Numbered from the stretch's first letter, positions 27,358 to 36,897 are shown. The stretch is 64,000 bases of DNA from Pseudomonas californiensis (GCF_021147775.1 NZ_JAGTPK010000012.1:124001-188000); one strand, 5' to 3'. The notes: generated by a model not told the origin, from the sequence alone. Translations and numbers: made by a program.

Positions 27358-28449
27358 TCATGGCGCGACCGGCAACAGAAACCGCCCGATCACCGGAAGG
27401 TGATCGGAGATCAGCATCGCGTCGTCCCGGCGCACCGATGCACTGACCTTTTTCAGGCGCGGGCTGTAGAACAGATAGTCCAGTGTTCGATCCGGTCCGC
27501 TGACGCGTGGGTCATTGGGGAAGTAGGTCAGCCAGCGGTTGCGGTCGATACCGCTGGCTTCGTCGTTGGTCGGGATCATCGGGTAGTGTTCCCAGAGCGC
27601 GTGCAACTCGCTGTCCGGCGCATAGCGCACACGCTGCTCGGCCGGCAGACGCTGGTACTGGCCGAGCGGCAGCAGGTTGAAGTCGCCGCCGATCAACCAT
27701 GGCGTGCCGCTGCTTTCAAGCTTGTCCAGCACTGCTCGGGTTGCTTCTATCTGCCGTTGTGCGGTGCCGTCGCCTGCGCGGGCGGTTGAAAGGTGGGTGT
27801 TGATGATGGCGAGCTTGGTGCCATCGCGCAGCGGCAGGTAGCTGACCAGCAACGCATTCTTCGCCTGGAACTGACGGCTGATGATATTGGCGTCCGGTAC
27901 CGGCAGTTGCAGCCGTTCTGCGCTTTCTATCGGGAAACGGCTGAGGGTGGCCAGTTTGCGCCCCACGCTGCCCCAGATGTGCGGAAGTGGCACGAAGTCG
28001 GCCCGCCAGTAAAAAGCCTGAGCACTGCACGGATATAGATCGGTGACGCGCTCCTGCAGCAAAGCAAGCTGGTCGTGGTAATCGGTATTCTTGGCGCCGT
28101 CGTTCACTTCCTGAAGCAGAACAATGTCGGGCTGTTCGTGGCGGATCACCCGTACCACTTCATCAAGGTTATAGGCCAGGTCTTCGGGAGTAGGGCGCTC
28201 GTCCTGGCCGCTGCCGTCGGCCATGTCGTACCAGAATACGTAACGCTTGCCGGCCAGGTATTGAATGTTCCAGGTCATGACCTTCAGTGCCTGCCCGGGC
28301 ATCAACGGCTTGGTCGCGACCTCTGGCGAGCAGTGCGTGACAGCCGCTTCACGTGCGGATGGTCGCCAGGTCAGTTGCTGGACCATCAACACCAACAGGG
28401 CGACGATCACGAGGCAATACAGGGTCAGGCGTAACAGGAAACGTGGCAT
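27358..28449 (-). CDS. Endonuclease/exonuclease/phosphatase family protein, membrane-anchored
   Basis: A 363-residue EEP-fold enzyme with an N-terminal membrane anchor (LYCLVIVALLVLMVQQL). Active-site motifs in order: MTWNIQYLAG, DIVLLQEVND, LAIINTHLSTA, LIGGDFNLLP and ISDHLPVIGRF. The fold covers nucleases, sphingomyelinases and phosphodiesterases; the anchor suggests a periplasmic-facing hydrolase, substrate unknown. Convergent with dapE across 41 bases. Confidence 0.85.
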   Translation of the reverse strand: MPRFLLRLTLYCLVIVALLVLMVQQLTWRPSAREAAVTHCSPEVATKPLMPGQALKVMTWNIQYLAGKRYVFWYDMADGSGQDERPTPEDLAYNLDEVVRVIRHEQPDIVLLQEVNDGAKNTDYHDQLALLQERVTDLYPCSAQAFYWRADFVPLPHIWGSVGRKLATLSRFPIESAERLQLPVPDANIISRQFQAKNALLVSYLPLRDGTKLAIINTHLSTARAGDGTAQRQIEATRAVLDKLESSGTPWLIGGDFNLLPLGQYQRLPAEQRVRYAPDSELHALWEHYPMIPTNDEASGIDRNRWLTYFPNDPRVSGPDRTLDYLFYSPRLKKVSASVRRDDAMLISDHLPVIGRFLLPVAP

Positions 28450-28535
28450 CGGCTCGACTTGGAGCGCCTGGCGCTCAGTGAAGATTCGCGTCCGATGATA
28501 GCCCAGTCGACCGCGCTTGCCGACTGACCTTTGCT

Positions 28536-29198
28536 TCAGTTGGCCTCTGCGGGTTCGCTGATCAGCATGAACAGACGGAACAATACGATGCTGGTAAACA
28601 GCTGCAGAAAGCTGCTGAGGCTGTCAATCGCCAGGGACACCGGTGCGCTCTGCGGTTCCGGCAACAGGTACAGGCTGACGCCTTCAAGCAGCGACAGCGG
28701 AAGGTAGACGCACAGTACGCAGACCAGAATGCGCGTGAAATGGCCAGTGGTCATCAGCATGCTTTCACGCATGGCCATGAACGGTGTTCGTCCACGAAGC
28801 ACCAGCAGGTATTCGCAAAAGACCAGCTTGATCATCACCCAGATACCCGGCACCACCAGCAGCGACATGCCGAACAGGATCAGCAGCGTGCTCATGGCCG
28901 AGAGGACGGCAAACGTCGGCCACAGCCGCAGGGCCATCGCCAACAGATCACGGGTATGCGGTGTTTCACCACGTGTACGCGCATCCATGAACAGGATCAG
29001 TGCGGCGGTGTACAACGGGTAGAAAAACAGCCCGATCACCAGCTCGTAGGCAGGCGAGGCATCGGCTGACATCGCGTTGCCCAGCGCCTGTTTGGCCAGC
29101 GCTTCGAGCACCACCAGGGGCAGGCAAAGCATAGCGATGGCGCCCAGATTGCGCCGGAAGAAATAAAGCGAATCCTGGATAACGGTCAACGGGTTCAT
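28536..29198 (-). CDS. YciC-family inner membrane protein
   Basis: A 220-residue polytopic protein with about six hydrophobic segments (IAMLCLPLVVLEAL, LVIGLFFYPLYTAALILFM, AVLSAMSTLLILFGMSLL, VPGIWVMIKLVFCEYLLVL, LVCVLCVYLPLSLLEG, FLQLFTSIVLFRLFML). The VPGIWVM motif and layout match UPF0259/YciC. Function unknown. It lies upstream of the EEP gene on the same strand with an 86-base gap. Confidence 0.78.
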   Translation of the reverse strand: MNPLTVIQDSLYFFRRNLGAIAMLCLPLVVLEALAKQALGNAMSADASPAYELVIGLFFYPLYTAALILFMDARTRGETPHTRDLLAMALRLWPTFAVLSAMSTLLILFGMSLLVVPGIWVMIKLVFCEYLLVLRGRTPFMAMRESMLMTTGHFTRILVCVLCVYLPLSLLEGVSLYLLPEPQSAPVSLAIDSLSSFLQLFTSIVLFRLFMLISEPAEAN

Positions 29199-29395
29199 GG
29201 GGCTGGATCACAGGCAAAAAGCAGGTCGCTACTTTAGCCCATGGTCGCCTGCGTAACCAAGCGCAGTCGCGGCGGCGCAGAGCGTTCTTATCTTTTTTTC
29301 ATGTCATTGAACGGCCCTCGCCAAGCCCCATTACTGGGTTACGTCCCGACATCCTGTCGGGCGAAGGTCAGCAACGGCAATCCAGCGAGGTCGCC

Positions 29396-30100
29396 ATGAA
29401 CAACGAAGAACAAACTCTGATTGATGGTCTTTTCTCGAAACTCAAAGACGCTGAACAGGCAGGAGCGTCCAGAGACGCGAGTGCGCAGGCAAGAATCAAC
29501 GAGCATCTGACCCGTCAGCCCGCCGCGCCTTACTACATGACGCAAGCGATTCTGGTGCAGGAAGCGGCGGTCAATCAGCTCAATCTTCAGATCAAACAGC
29601 GTGACGAGCAAATTCAGCAGCTGCAGGCCGAACTCCAGCAAGCCAAAGGCCAGGCCTCCTCGGCACCTGCCAGTGGCGGGTTTCTATCGAGCATTTTTGG
29701 TGGCAGCGCTGCTCGCACGGCTCAGCCGCAACCGAGTCAGTCGAGCAGTGGCTGGCGCGACGGTGCAGGTTTCAACCCGTCTCCCGCTCAGCAAGGCAGT
29801 TACGCACCACCGCAACCTGCGCCAGCCGCGCCGGTCGGCAGTGGTTTTCTGGGTGGTGCGTTGAAAACCGCAGCAGGTGTGGCAGGCGGCGTCATGTTGG
29901 CAGAGGGCATCTCCAGTCTGTTCAGTCACCACAGCCAGCCGCAGGAGATCGTCGAGGTCATTCACGACTCGCCGGTCCAGAACAATGGGTTTTCCAATGA
30001 CCAAGGTAACTGGGGGCAGCAGGACTCTCAGTACACCGCCGACGACAGTTACAACGACGGCGGCGGAATGTTCTCGGACGACGACGATTCGTTTGTATGA
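29396..30100 (+). CDS. DUF2076 family protein
   Basis: A 234-residue protein with an N-terminal coiled coil (EEQTLIDGLFSKLKDAE, QAAVNQLNLQIKQRDEQIQQLQAEL), a Pro/Gln/Ser-rich middle (SSGWRDGAGFNPSPAQQ), a short glycine-rich hydrophobic segment GGALKTAAGVAGGVMLAEGI, and an acidic tail (GGGMFSDDDDSFV). This is the DUF2076 architecture; it is periplasmic or membrane-associated by prediction and of unknown function. The upstream hairpin CCCGAC/GTCGGG about 29346-29361 overlies the leader. A strong terminator follows about 60 bases after the stop. Confidence 0.85.
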   Translation: MNNEEQTLIDGLFSKLKDAEQAGASRDASAQARINEHLTRQPAAPYYMTQAILVQEAAVNQLNLQIKQRDEQIQQLQAELQQAKGQASSAPASGGFLSSIFGGSAARTAQPQPSQSSSGWRDGAGFNPSPAQQGSYAPPQPAPAAPVGSGFLGGALKTAAGVAGGVMLAEGISSLFSHHSQPQEIVEVIHDSPVQNNGFSNDQGNWGQQDSQYTADDSYNDGGGMFSDDDDSFV

Positions 30101-30161
30101 GCAACGCTTGACCCTGCGCGCAAGCCGCGCAGTCTGGTCCGACTGAGCTCAATGATGTGAA

Positions 30162-30206
30162 ACGCGCCCCGCAGGCAAGGCCCCTCGCCGGCCTGCGGGG
30201 CGTTTT
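30162..30206 (+). terminator. Intrinsic terminator after the DUF2076 gene
   Basis: Arms AACGCGCCCCGCAGGC and GCCTGCGGGGCGTT enclose a 14-base loop containing its own CCTCG, followed by TTCT. Twelve or more G+C pairs with a T-rich end on the plus strand. Confidence 0.85.
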
Positions 30207-30337
30207 CTGCGCGCGTGTGTCATGCCGTTCCCGTGATCCATGCCTCAATTCCGTGTTCAAGCTGGCATACTGGACGGCGATTCATATTCCGGATCGCTGT
30301 ACCCGCAGGTGCATTGCCTGCGTCATGAGGAGTTGCG

Positions 30338-30814
30338 GTGAAGAAGATCGCGGTGTTCGCCGATGTGCAGAACCTCTATTACACCGTGCGTCAGGCGCAT
30401 GGCTGCCATTTCAACTATGCCGCGCTGTGGGCAGATATCAGTAAACGTGGAGAAATTGTCCACGCGTTTGCCTATGCCATTGATCGCGGCGACAGCAAAC
30501 AGCAGCAGTTTCAGCAGATACTTCGCAACCTGGGTTTCACCGTGCGGCTCAAGCCTTACATCCAGCGCAGCGACGGCTCGGCCAAAGGCGACTGGGACGT
30601 CGGTATCACCATCGACATCATGGACTTTGCGCCGCAGGTCGACGAAGTGGTGCTGGCCTCAGGCGACGGTGACTTCGACATGCTGCTCGAACGCATCATC
30701 ACCAAGCACGGTGTCGAGGCAGTGGCCTATGGCGTGCCGGGCCTGACCGCGAACTCGCTGATCCGTGCTGCCAGTCGTTACGTGCCGATTGAAGGCGCGT
30801 TGTTACTGAAATGA
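30338..30814 (+). CDS. LabA-like NYN domain protein
   Basis: A 158-residue PIN-like/NYN fold protein, a predicted RNase. Conserved acidic residues lie in VFADVQNLYYTV (first Asp), KGDWDVGITIDIMDF and VLASGDGDFDMLLER. GTG start at 30338 with AGGAG six bases upstream. Followed within 20 bases by an exonuclease gene, so the pair may act in nucleic-acid turnover. Substrate unknown. Confidence 0.85.
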   Translation: MKKIAVFADVQNLYYTVRQAHGCHFNYAALWADISKRGEIVHAFAYAIDRGDSKQQQFQQILRNLGFTVRLKPYIQRSDGSAKGDWDVGITIDIMDFAPQVDEVVLASGDGDFDMLLERIITKHGVEAVAYGVPGLTANSLIRAASRYVPIEGALLLK

Positions 30815-30833
30815 ATTTCAAGGGTTGGACCAC

Positions 30834-31448
30834 GTGTTTGAACGTATAGCAGTCATCGACTTTGAAACAACCGGCATCTCTCCCGGCCATGACTGCCGGG
30901 CGACCGAGGTTGCTGTGGTGATCATGGAGCAAGGGCGTATCGTCGAGCGCTTTCAGAGCCTGATGAATGCCGGCGTGCGCATTCCCGCTTTTATCGAAGG
31001 CCTGACCGGCATCAGCAATAACATGATTCGCACCGCGCCAAGCGCCGAGCGTGTGATGGCCGATGTTGCGGATTTTGTCGGCACCACGCCGTTGGTGGCA
31101 CACAACGCCTCGTTTGACCAGAAATTCTGGGACTATGAGCTGTCGCGTATTCAGCGCAAGCGCGAGCAAAGTTTTGCCTGTTCCATGCTGCTGGCCCGGC
31201 GCCTGATGCCGGGTGCGCCTAATCACAAGCTCGGCACGTTGACCAGCTATGCACGCCTGCCCAACACCGGCAAGGCTCACCGGGCCATGGCCGATGCCGA
31301 GATGGCGGCCAATCTGACCGTGTATCTAAGCAACCAATTGCGTCAGACCCACGGCATCGACGGGGTTTCCCACCAGTTGCTGTGCTCGCTGCAAAAAGTG
31401 CCAGCTGCCAAAATCAGCGAAACCCTCAGGCGTCAGCGCGGGTTTTGA
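30834..31448 (+). CDS. DnaQ-like 3'-5' exonuclease (DEDDh)
   Basis: A 204-residue exonuclease domain protein. ExoI IAVIDFETTGISPG (two acids), ExoII VAHNASFDQKFWDYE, ExoIII HRAMADAEMAANL. Resembles the epsilon subunit fold without a polymerase-binding tail. I favour the GTG at 30834 (MFERIAVIDF), 10 bases after AAGGG, over the TTG at 30825. Its 3' end overlaps the convergent Lrp gene by 23 bases. Confidence 0.85.
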   Translation: MFERIAVIDFETTGISPGHDCRATEVAVVIMEQGRIVERFQSLMNAGVRIPAFIEGLTGISNNMIRTAPSAERVMADVADFVGTTPLVAHNASFDQKFWDYELSRIQRKREQSFACSMLLARRLMPGAPNHKLGTLTSYARLPNTGKAHRAMADAEMAANLTVYLSNQLRQTHGIDGVSHQLLCSLQKVPAAKISETLRRQRGF

Positions 31449-31920
31449 CTGCAGTTCTGTCTTGCGTGGAGTAGGGCACCAGATAGTGTGATGGCACGCT
31501 GCGCTCCACGGCCGTCGACAGCACAATCGACGTCTTGCTGAAACCAAAATGAGCGATACGGTTGATCAGGTCTTCAAGGTGAGGCATCGAATCGACCGCT
31601 GCGCGCATGATGACGCAGGGGTCGCCTGTCACCCGATGGCACTGGATCAGTTCGGGGATCTGCCATAACTCGTCATACGCCTGCTGATTCCCGTGGCTGG
31701 CCATGCGCAGTTCGATGATGCACTGAATCGGCAAGCCGACTTTCGAAAGGTCGACCTTGGCCTCGTACCCGGTGATCACGCCGTTTGCCTCCAGCTTGGC
31801 GACCCGTTCCGCCACCGCAGGCGCTGAAAGATTGACCAATTTTGCCAACTGCGCAAAAGACGCCCTGCCATTTTTCAACAGTGCATCGAGCAACATACGG
31901 TCGTATTTATCCAGCGTCAT
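31426..31920 (-). CDS. Lrp/AsnC family transcriptional regulator
   Basis: A 164-residue regulator with wHTH (LDKYDRMLLDALLKNGRASF, LSAPAVAERVAKLEANG) and a RAM domain (HRVTGDPCVIMRAAVDSM). Different subtype from the Lrp at 16.2 kb. Divergent from the EamA exporter, a common arrangement in which the regulator controls an amino-acid or metabolite exporter. ATG 31920 chosen (MTLDKYDRML); the open frame to 32007 lacks family similarity. The gene's end overlaps the exonuclease end by 23 bases, tail to tail. Confidence 0.87.
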   Translation of the reverse strand: MTLDKYDRMLLDALLKNGRASFAQLAKLVNLSAPAVAERVAKLEANGVITGYEAKVDLSKVGLPIQCIIELRMASHGNQQAYDELWQIPELIQCHRVTGDPCVIMRAAVDSMPHLEDLINRIAHFGFSKTSIVLSTAVERSVPSHYLVPYSTQDRTAVKTRADA

Positions 31921-32088
31921 GGTGCGTCTCCGGCCGTTATTCGACGGTTTTTCATAAACAAAGGCGTAGAGGGTCAACAACCTTTGTTTCGTAAGTTTAC
32001 GCGGCATTCAAACAGGATTGGCCGCTTAATTATCGGCATCTGCCTTCGTACAATAAACTCACACTAACAATGAATCCAGAGTCAGGCC

Positions 32089-33003
32089 ATGCCCTCATCC
32101 ACTCGCATCTCCCCGTTGCTCATCGGCGCGTTTCTGGCCCTGTATCTGGTCTGGGGCTCGACCTACCTGGTGATCCGCATCGGTGTCGAATCGTGGCCGC
32201 CGCTGATGATGGCCGGTATCCGCTTTTCGATTGCCGGCTGCCTGATGTACGGATTCCTGCGTTATCGCGGTGTGCCTGCGCCTACCTGGGCTGAGTGGAA
32301 GGCTTCATTTCTGGTCGGCTTCCTGCTGTTGGCGTGTGGCAACGGCGGCGTGACCCTGGCCGAGCATGCGGGCGTTGCGTCTGGCGTGGCGGCGCTGTCG
32401 GTGGCGACCATGCCGCTGTTTACCCTGCTGTTCGGTCTGTTCTGGGGCAATCGCACCACGAACCTTGAGTGGGCGGGCATCGTGCTGGGCTTGATCGGCA
32501 TTGGCCTGCTGAACATGGGCTCCAACCTGCAAGCCAGCCCTTACGGCGCGGCACTGGTGCTTTTCGCCGCAGCTGCCTGGGCGTTCGGCTCGGTCTGGAG
32601 CAAGCACTTGCCGCTGCCCAAGGGCCCGATGGCCAGCGGCGCGGAAATGATCACCGCAGGGGCGACGCTGCTGGTCGGCAGCTTCCTCAGCGGCGAGCGG
32701 CTGCAGCAGATGCCGACAGCAGCGGGCTGGGGGGCGCTGGCGTACTTGATCGTGTTCGGCTCCATCGTCGCGTTCAGCGCTTACATGTACCTGCTCAAGA
32801 ACGTGCGCCCGGCCGCCGCAACCAGTTATGCGTACGTCAACCCGGCGGTTGCCGTCTTGCTGGGCGTGATGTTTGCCGGCGAGACAATCGGTCTTGAAGA
32901 GTGCATGGCTATGGTGGTCATCATCAGTGCCGTGGTCCTGATTGGCTTGCCGCAATGGCGCAAGCGGCCGCTGCAAGAAGCACCGTCGGCGCGTACAAGC
33001 TAA
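32089..33003 (+). CDS. yedA: EamA-family exporter, YedA-like
   Basis: A 304-residue ten-helix drug/metabolite transporter with the typical LYLVWGSTYLVIRIGVE start, first EamA repeat ending LLNMGSNLQ, and second repeat with SKHLPLPKGPMASGAEM and VNPAVAVLLGVMFAGE. Inner membrane; exports amino acids or metabolites. The divergent Lrp-type gene is the likely regulator (inference). Confidence 0.85.
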   Translation: MPSSTRISPLLIGAFLALYLVWGSTYLVIRIGVESWPPLMMAGIRFSIAGCLMYGFLRYRGVPAPTWAEWKASFLVGFLLLACGNGGVTLAEHAGVASGVAALSVATMPLFTLLFGLFWGNRTTNLEWAGIVLGLIGIGLLNMGSNLQASPYGAALVLFAAAAWAFGSVWSKHLPLPKGPMASGAEMITAGATLLVGSFLSGERLQQMPTAAGWGALAYLIVFGSIVAFSAYMYLLKNVRPAAATSYAYVNPAVAVLLGVMFAGETIGLEECMAMVVIISAVVLIGLPQWRKRPLQEAPSARTS

Positions 33004-33065
33004 CCGAGGCGGGCCGGACAGGTTAAACTGCGCGCCTTGCGCTGAATTTTTCCTACGGTATCCCC

Positions 33066-34394
33066 ATGACATTCGCCTCTCTCGGCCTGATCGAACCCTT
33101 GCTGCGCGCCCTCGAAGCGCTTGGCTACCAGACTCCAACGCCGGTCCAGACACAGGCCATTCCGCCTGTGCTGGCTGGCCGCGACCTGATGGCGGCGGCC
33201 CAGACCGGCACCGGCAAGACGGCAGGCTTTGCGTTGCCTCTGCTGCAGCGCCTGACCATGGAAGGCCCCAAGGTCACGCCGAACTCGATTCGTGCGCTGG
33301 TGCTGGCGCCGACCCGCGAGCTTGCCGAACAGGTTCATGAAAGCATTCGCCAGTACGCCGAGCACCTGCCGCTGAGCACTTACGCGGTTTACGGCGGCGT
33401 AAGCATCAACCCGCAGATGATGAAGCTGCGCAAAGGTGTGGATGTGCTGGTCGCCACTCCGGGTCGCCTGCTTGACCTGCATCGTCAGAACGCGGTGAAG
33501 TTTTCGCAGTTGCAAACGCTGATCCTCGACGAAGCCGACCGCATGCTCGACCTCGGCTTCGCAGAGGAACTGCGCAGTATTTATGCGGCATTGCCCAAGC
33601 GTCGCCAGACGTTGCTGTTCTCCGCAACGTTCTCCGATCCGATTCGCCTGCTGGCTTCGCAAATGCTGGACGACCCGCTGACCATCGAAGTCAGCCCGCG
33701 TAACGTTGCGGCGTCTTCGGTCAAGCAATGGGTCGTGACGGTGGACAAGAAGCGCAAGACCGACCTGTTCATCCACCTGCTGAAAAAGCACCGTTGGGGT
33801 CAGGTACTGGTGTTCGCCAAGACCCGTGTCGGTGTTGATCAACTGGTGGACCGTTTGCAGGCGTTGGGCATGAACGCCGATGGCATCCACGGCGACAAGC
33901 CTCAGGCGACGCGCCAACGGGCGCTGGATCGCTTCAAGGCCAATGAAGTGAAGATTCTGGTGGCGACCGATGTAGCGGCGCGTGGTCTGGATATCGATGA
34001 CTTGCCGACAGTAGTCAACCTGGACCTGCCAATCGTGGCTGAAGATTACATCCACCGCATTGGTCGTACCGGCCGTGCCGGGCTGACCGGTGAAGCCATC
34101 TCGCTGGTGTGCGCCGATGAGGTCGAGCTGTTGTCGGCCATCGAGGTGCTGACTCGTCAGGCGCTGGAGCGCAGGGAAGAGGCCGACTTCGAGCCGGAGC
34201 ACCGCGTACCGAGCACCGATGCCAGTGGGCAGATCCTCAAAAAGCCCAAGAAGCCGAAAAAACCCAAGGTGTCCGGCAGCAAGCGCAACCTCGGAAAATG
34301 GGTGGACAGTGGCGATTCCGAGCCAGCGCCAGTGGTCAAGCCAGTGCGTAAACTGCCCGTATTGAACACCGGCCCGCGCAAGAAAAAACCCTGA
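33066..34394 (+). CDS. rhlE: DEAD-box RNA helicase, RhlE-type
   Basis: A 442-residue helicase. Q motif GYQTPTPVQTQAIP, motif I AAQTGTGKTAGFALP, motif II LILDEADRMLDLGF, motif III LFSATFSDP, motif VI YIHRIGRTGRAG. The C-terminal tail is lysine/proline rich (KKPKKPKKPK) and probably binds RNA. Acts in ribosome assembly and mRNA decay, most likely in the cold. Pseudomonads carry more than one RhlE; which this is cannot be decided here. Confidence 0.9.
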   Translation: MTFASLGLIEPLLRALEALGYQTPTPVQTQAIPPVLAGRDLMAAAQTGTGKTAGFALPLLQRLTMEGPKVTPNSIRALVLAPTRELAEQVHESIRQYAEHLPLSTYAVYGGVSINPQMMKLRKGVDVLVATPGRLLDLHRQNAVKFSQLQTLILDEADRMLDLGFAEELRSIYAALPKRRQTLLFSATFSDPIRLLASQMLDDPLTIEVSPRNVAASSVKQWVVTVDKKRKTDLFIHLLKKHRWGQVLVFAKTRVGVDQLVDRLQALGMNADGIHGDKPQATRQRALDRFKANEVKILVATDVAARGLDIDDLPTVVNLDLPIVAEDYIHRIGRTGRAGLTGEAISLVCADEVELLSAIEVLTRQALERREEADFEPEHRVPSTDASGQILKKPKKPKKPKVSGSKRNLGKWVDSGDSEPAPVVKPVRKLPVLNTGPRKKKP

Positions 34395-34440
34395 GCGCCT
34401 GATGGTTTGCGAGCACTTACAGCCCGCGAGAGCAGTTCAA

Positions 34441-34474
34441 GGGCCGGTACATTTCCACTGAATGTACCGGCCCC
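34441..34474. terminator. Hairpin between rhlE and the flavoprotein gene
   Basis: Arms GGGCCGGTACATT (34441-34453) and AATGTACCGGCCC (34461-34473), 13 perfect pairs, 47 bases after the rhlE stop and before the convergent flavoprotein gene. Little U-tail, so bidirectional termination is inferred. Confidence 0.6.
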
Positions 34475-34513
34475 TTCGTCAGCAAAAGGAACGCCGCCCG
34501 CTGACTACCACGG
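34474..34513 (+). repeat. Dispersed repeat, copy A
   Basis: The sequence CTTCGTCAGCAAAAGGAACG followed by CCGCCCGCTGACTACCACGGG recurs with few changes at 39088-39132. About 40 bases; both copies are intergenic and beside hairpins. Presumably a genome-wide repeat family. Confidence 0.65.
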
Positions 34514-34521
34514 GTCTTGTC

Positions 34522-35760
34522 TCACCGTTTGCGCAGCCACTCTGCTATACCCAGGCCTGCCGCTCGCCCGCTGGCAAAACAGGCTGTCAGCAGGTAGCCG
34601 CCGGTCGGTGCTTCCCAATCGATCATCTCGCCCGCACAGAACACGCCGGGCAGTTGCTTGATCATCAGCCGTTCGTCCATGGCCTCGAACATCACGCCAC
34701 CTGCCGTACTGATTGCCTCATCGATAGGCCGTGCCTTGACCAGCGTCAGGGGCAAAGCCTTGATGGCTTCACTCAGCATGGCCGGGTCAGCAAAAGCATC
34801 CTGCGACGCCAGTTCACGCAACAAAGCAGCCTTGGCGCCATCCAGCCTCAGTTGGCTGTGCAGATGTTTGGACATGGAGCGCGAGCCGCGAGGCTTGCTC
34901 AGGGCCTTGTGCACATCGCTCTGCGCTTTCCCCGGCAACAGATCAATATGTACGGTCGCTGAACCCTTCCGGTTGATCTGCTCGCGTATCTGCGCCGACA
35001 ACGCATACACCAGGCTGCCTTCGACCCCGTTTTCTGTCAGCACGCATTCACCCAAGCGTGGCTGCTGACCGGACAGACCGATGGCGATGTTCTTCAAGGG
35101 CGCGCCGGCGAATTTGTCTTTGAGCAATTCACTCCACGCCGCCACCTCGAAGCCACAATTTGCAGCCTGCAGCGGTGCAGTACTGACTTTTTTGGCTTCC
35201 AGCACTGGCAGCCAGGCGCCATCGGAGCCCAATCGGGCCCAGCTTGCGCCGCCCAATGCCAGTAATGTCGCCGCAGGGCTTATCGCCATTTCTCCGCCGG
35301 AGTGGGTGATACGCAGGCTGCCATCGCCGTTCCAGCCCAGCCAGCGGTGACGGGTATGAATCACCACGCCTGCATCGCGCAGGCGCTTGAGCCAGGCGCG
35401 CAGCAGCGGTGCAGCTTTCATGTCGGTCGGAAATACCCGGCCTGAACTGCCCACGAAGGTTTCGATGCCCAACCCGTGAATCCATTCGCACAACGCACCC
35501 GCGCCAAAGCTTCGCAGCAACGGCGCGATCATGGCCGAGCGTTCGGCATAACGCGACAGAAACGCCGGGTAGGGCTCGGAGTGGGTGATGTTCATCCCGC
35601 CCACGCCAGCCAGCAAAAACTTGCGCCCGACCGACGGCATGCCGTCGTACAGGTCGACCTTGAAGCCCGCCTGACTCAGCACTTCGGCAGCCATCAGCCC
35701 AGCAGGACCACCCCCGATGATGGCGACAGATTGTGGGGCGGAGGAGGCGAAGTCGGTCAT
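34522..35760 (-). CDS. BaiN/RdsA-family NAD(P)/FAD-dependent oxidoreductase (TIGR03862-type)
   Basis: A 412-residue HI0933-like flavoprotein. N-terminal dinucleotide-binding VAIIGGGPAGLMAAEVLSQ, then GRKFLLAGVGGMNITHSE typical of the family, and the C-terminal FCAGEMIDWEAPTGGYLL. Substrate unknown. ATG 35760 (MTDFASSAP) chosen because it sits directly in front of the Rossmann motif. Converges on rhlE. Confidence 0.85.
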   Translation of the reverse strand: MTDFASSAPQSVAIIGGGPAGLMAAEVLSQAGFKVDLYDGMPSVGRKFLLAGVGGMNITHSEPYPAFLSRYAERSAMIAPLLRSFGAGALCEWIHGLGIETFVGSSGRVFPTDMKAAPLLRAWLKRLRDAGVVIHTRHRWLGWNGDGSLRITHSGGEMAISPAATLLALGGASWARLGSDGAWLPVLEAKKVSTAPLQAANCGFEVAAWSELLKDKFAGAPLKNIAIGLSGQQPRLGECVLTENGVEGSLVYALSAQIREQINRKGSATVHIDLLPGKAQSDVHKALSKPRGSRSMSKHLHSQLRLDGAKAALLRELASQDAFADPAMLSEAIKALPLTLVKARPIDEAISTAGGVMFEAMDERLMIKQLPGVFCAGEMIDWEAPTGGYLLTACFASGRAAGLGIAEWLRKR

Positions 35761-35860
35761 GGTCAAAGCAGTGTCGTCGGCAAAAGAGTGGCGCATTCTA
35801 CCCGAGATTGGCTGACCGTCCTTTCCAGGCGCAAACACTGCCTCTGGTCAACACGTTGCG

Positions 35861-36778
35861 TCAAAGCCCCATGTCGGTCCAGACCTGTTGCGCAGTGTGA
35901 TGCAGGATGCCATGGCGCCTGGCCAGCGCGGCTCGGTCCTTGCTGTAACCACCACCGATCACTCCCATGACTGGAATGTCTCGTGAAAGGCAGTGGCGCA
36001 GCACCGCTTCATCGCGATTCGCCAGGCCCTGATCGGTCAATTGCAGATAGCCCAGTGCATCGTCCTTGTGAACGTCCACGCCAGCGTCGTAAAGCACCAG
36101 ATCCGGTTTGTAGATGGGTAGCAGGTAATTGAGCAGGTCATCGACGACTTTCAGGTAATCCGCGTCGCCCATGCCCATGGGCAGCGGGATATCCCAGTCG
36201 CTCTGGGCTTTGCGGGCCGGGAAGTTTTTCTCGCAATGCAGCGATACGGTAATGGCATCTTCGGTATCGGCCAGGATCCGCGCCGTGCCGTCACCCTGAT
36301 GCACATCGCAATCAAATATCAGTATTTTGTCCACCCGACCGCTTTGCAGCAGGTACTGACTGATCACTGCCAAGTCATTGAAAATGCAAAAACCGGCCGG
36401 GTAGTCATAGTGCGCATGGTGAGTGCCGCCCGCCAGATGGCAGGCAAGGCCATGGGTCAGTGCCTGCTCGGCGGTCAGCAGCGACCCGCCCACCGCACGT
36501 ACCGTACGTCGCGCCAGCGCTTCGCTCCAGGGAAGGCCAAGACGCCGCTGATCCTCGCGCGACAGGTCGCCGCTCATGTAGCGGCTTATGTAGGAAGGAT
36601 CATGCGCCAGCGCCAGAATGTCCGCAGGGCAAAGCTCGGGTCTTAATAATTGAACGTCGCTGGTCAGCCCGCTGTCGATCAAGTGGTCGCGCAGTAGCCT
36701 GAACTTGTCCATGGGGAAACGATGGTCCGCCGGAAACGTCGGGCTGTAGTCGTCGTGGTAGATAAGCGGCAGGGACAT
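35861..36778 (-). CDS. Histone deacetylase family protein (acetoin utilisation/HDAC-like amidohydrolase)
   Basis: A 305-residue arginase-fold zinc hydrolase. Catalytic features: LAGGTHHAHYDYPAGFCIFND, the metal site ILIFDCDVHQGDGTA, and LVLYDAGVDVHKDDALG. Bacterial members deacetylate lysines, polyamines or other N-acetyl compounds. It lies upstream of the flavoprotein on the same strand with a 100-base gap, and is divergent from the GNAT acetyltransferase, an acetylase/deacetylase neighbourhood. Confidence 0.9.
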   Translation of the reverse strand: MSLPLIYHDDYSPTFPADHRFPMDKFRLLRDHLIDSGLTSDVQLLRPELCPADILALAHDPSYISRYMSGDLSREDQRRLGLPWSEALARRTVRAVGGSLLTAEQALTHGLACHLAGGTHHAHYDYPAGFCIFNDLAVISQYLLQSGRVDKILIFDCDVHQGDGTARILADTEDAITVSLHCEKNFPARKAQSDWDIPLPMGMGDADYLKVVDDLLNYLLPIYKPDLVLYDAGVDVHKDDALGYLQLTDQGLANRDEAVLRHCLSRDIPVMGVIGGGYSKDRAALARRHGILHHTAQQVWTDMGL

Positions 36779-36897
36779 TTTGCGTCCGTTCAGAGGTCGA
36801 AAGCCGATAGTGCCAGTATTGCTTGCGGCCGCACAGTTTTCCTATGCATTGAGCGACTACACTGGCGCCCAGTGATGTCCGGTAACCGGGAGGATCG

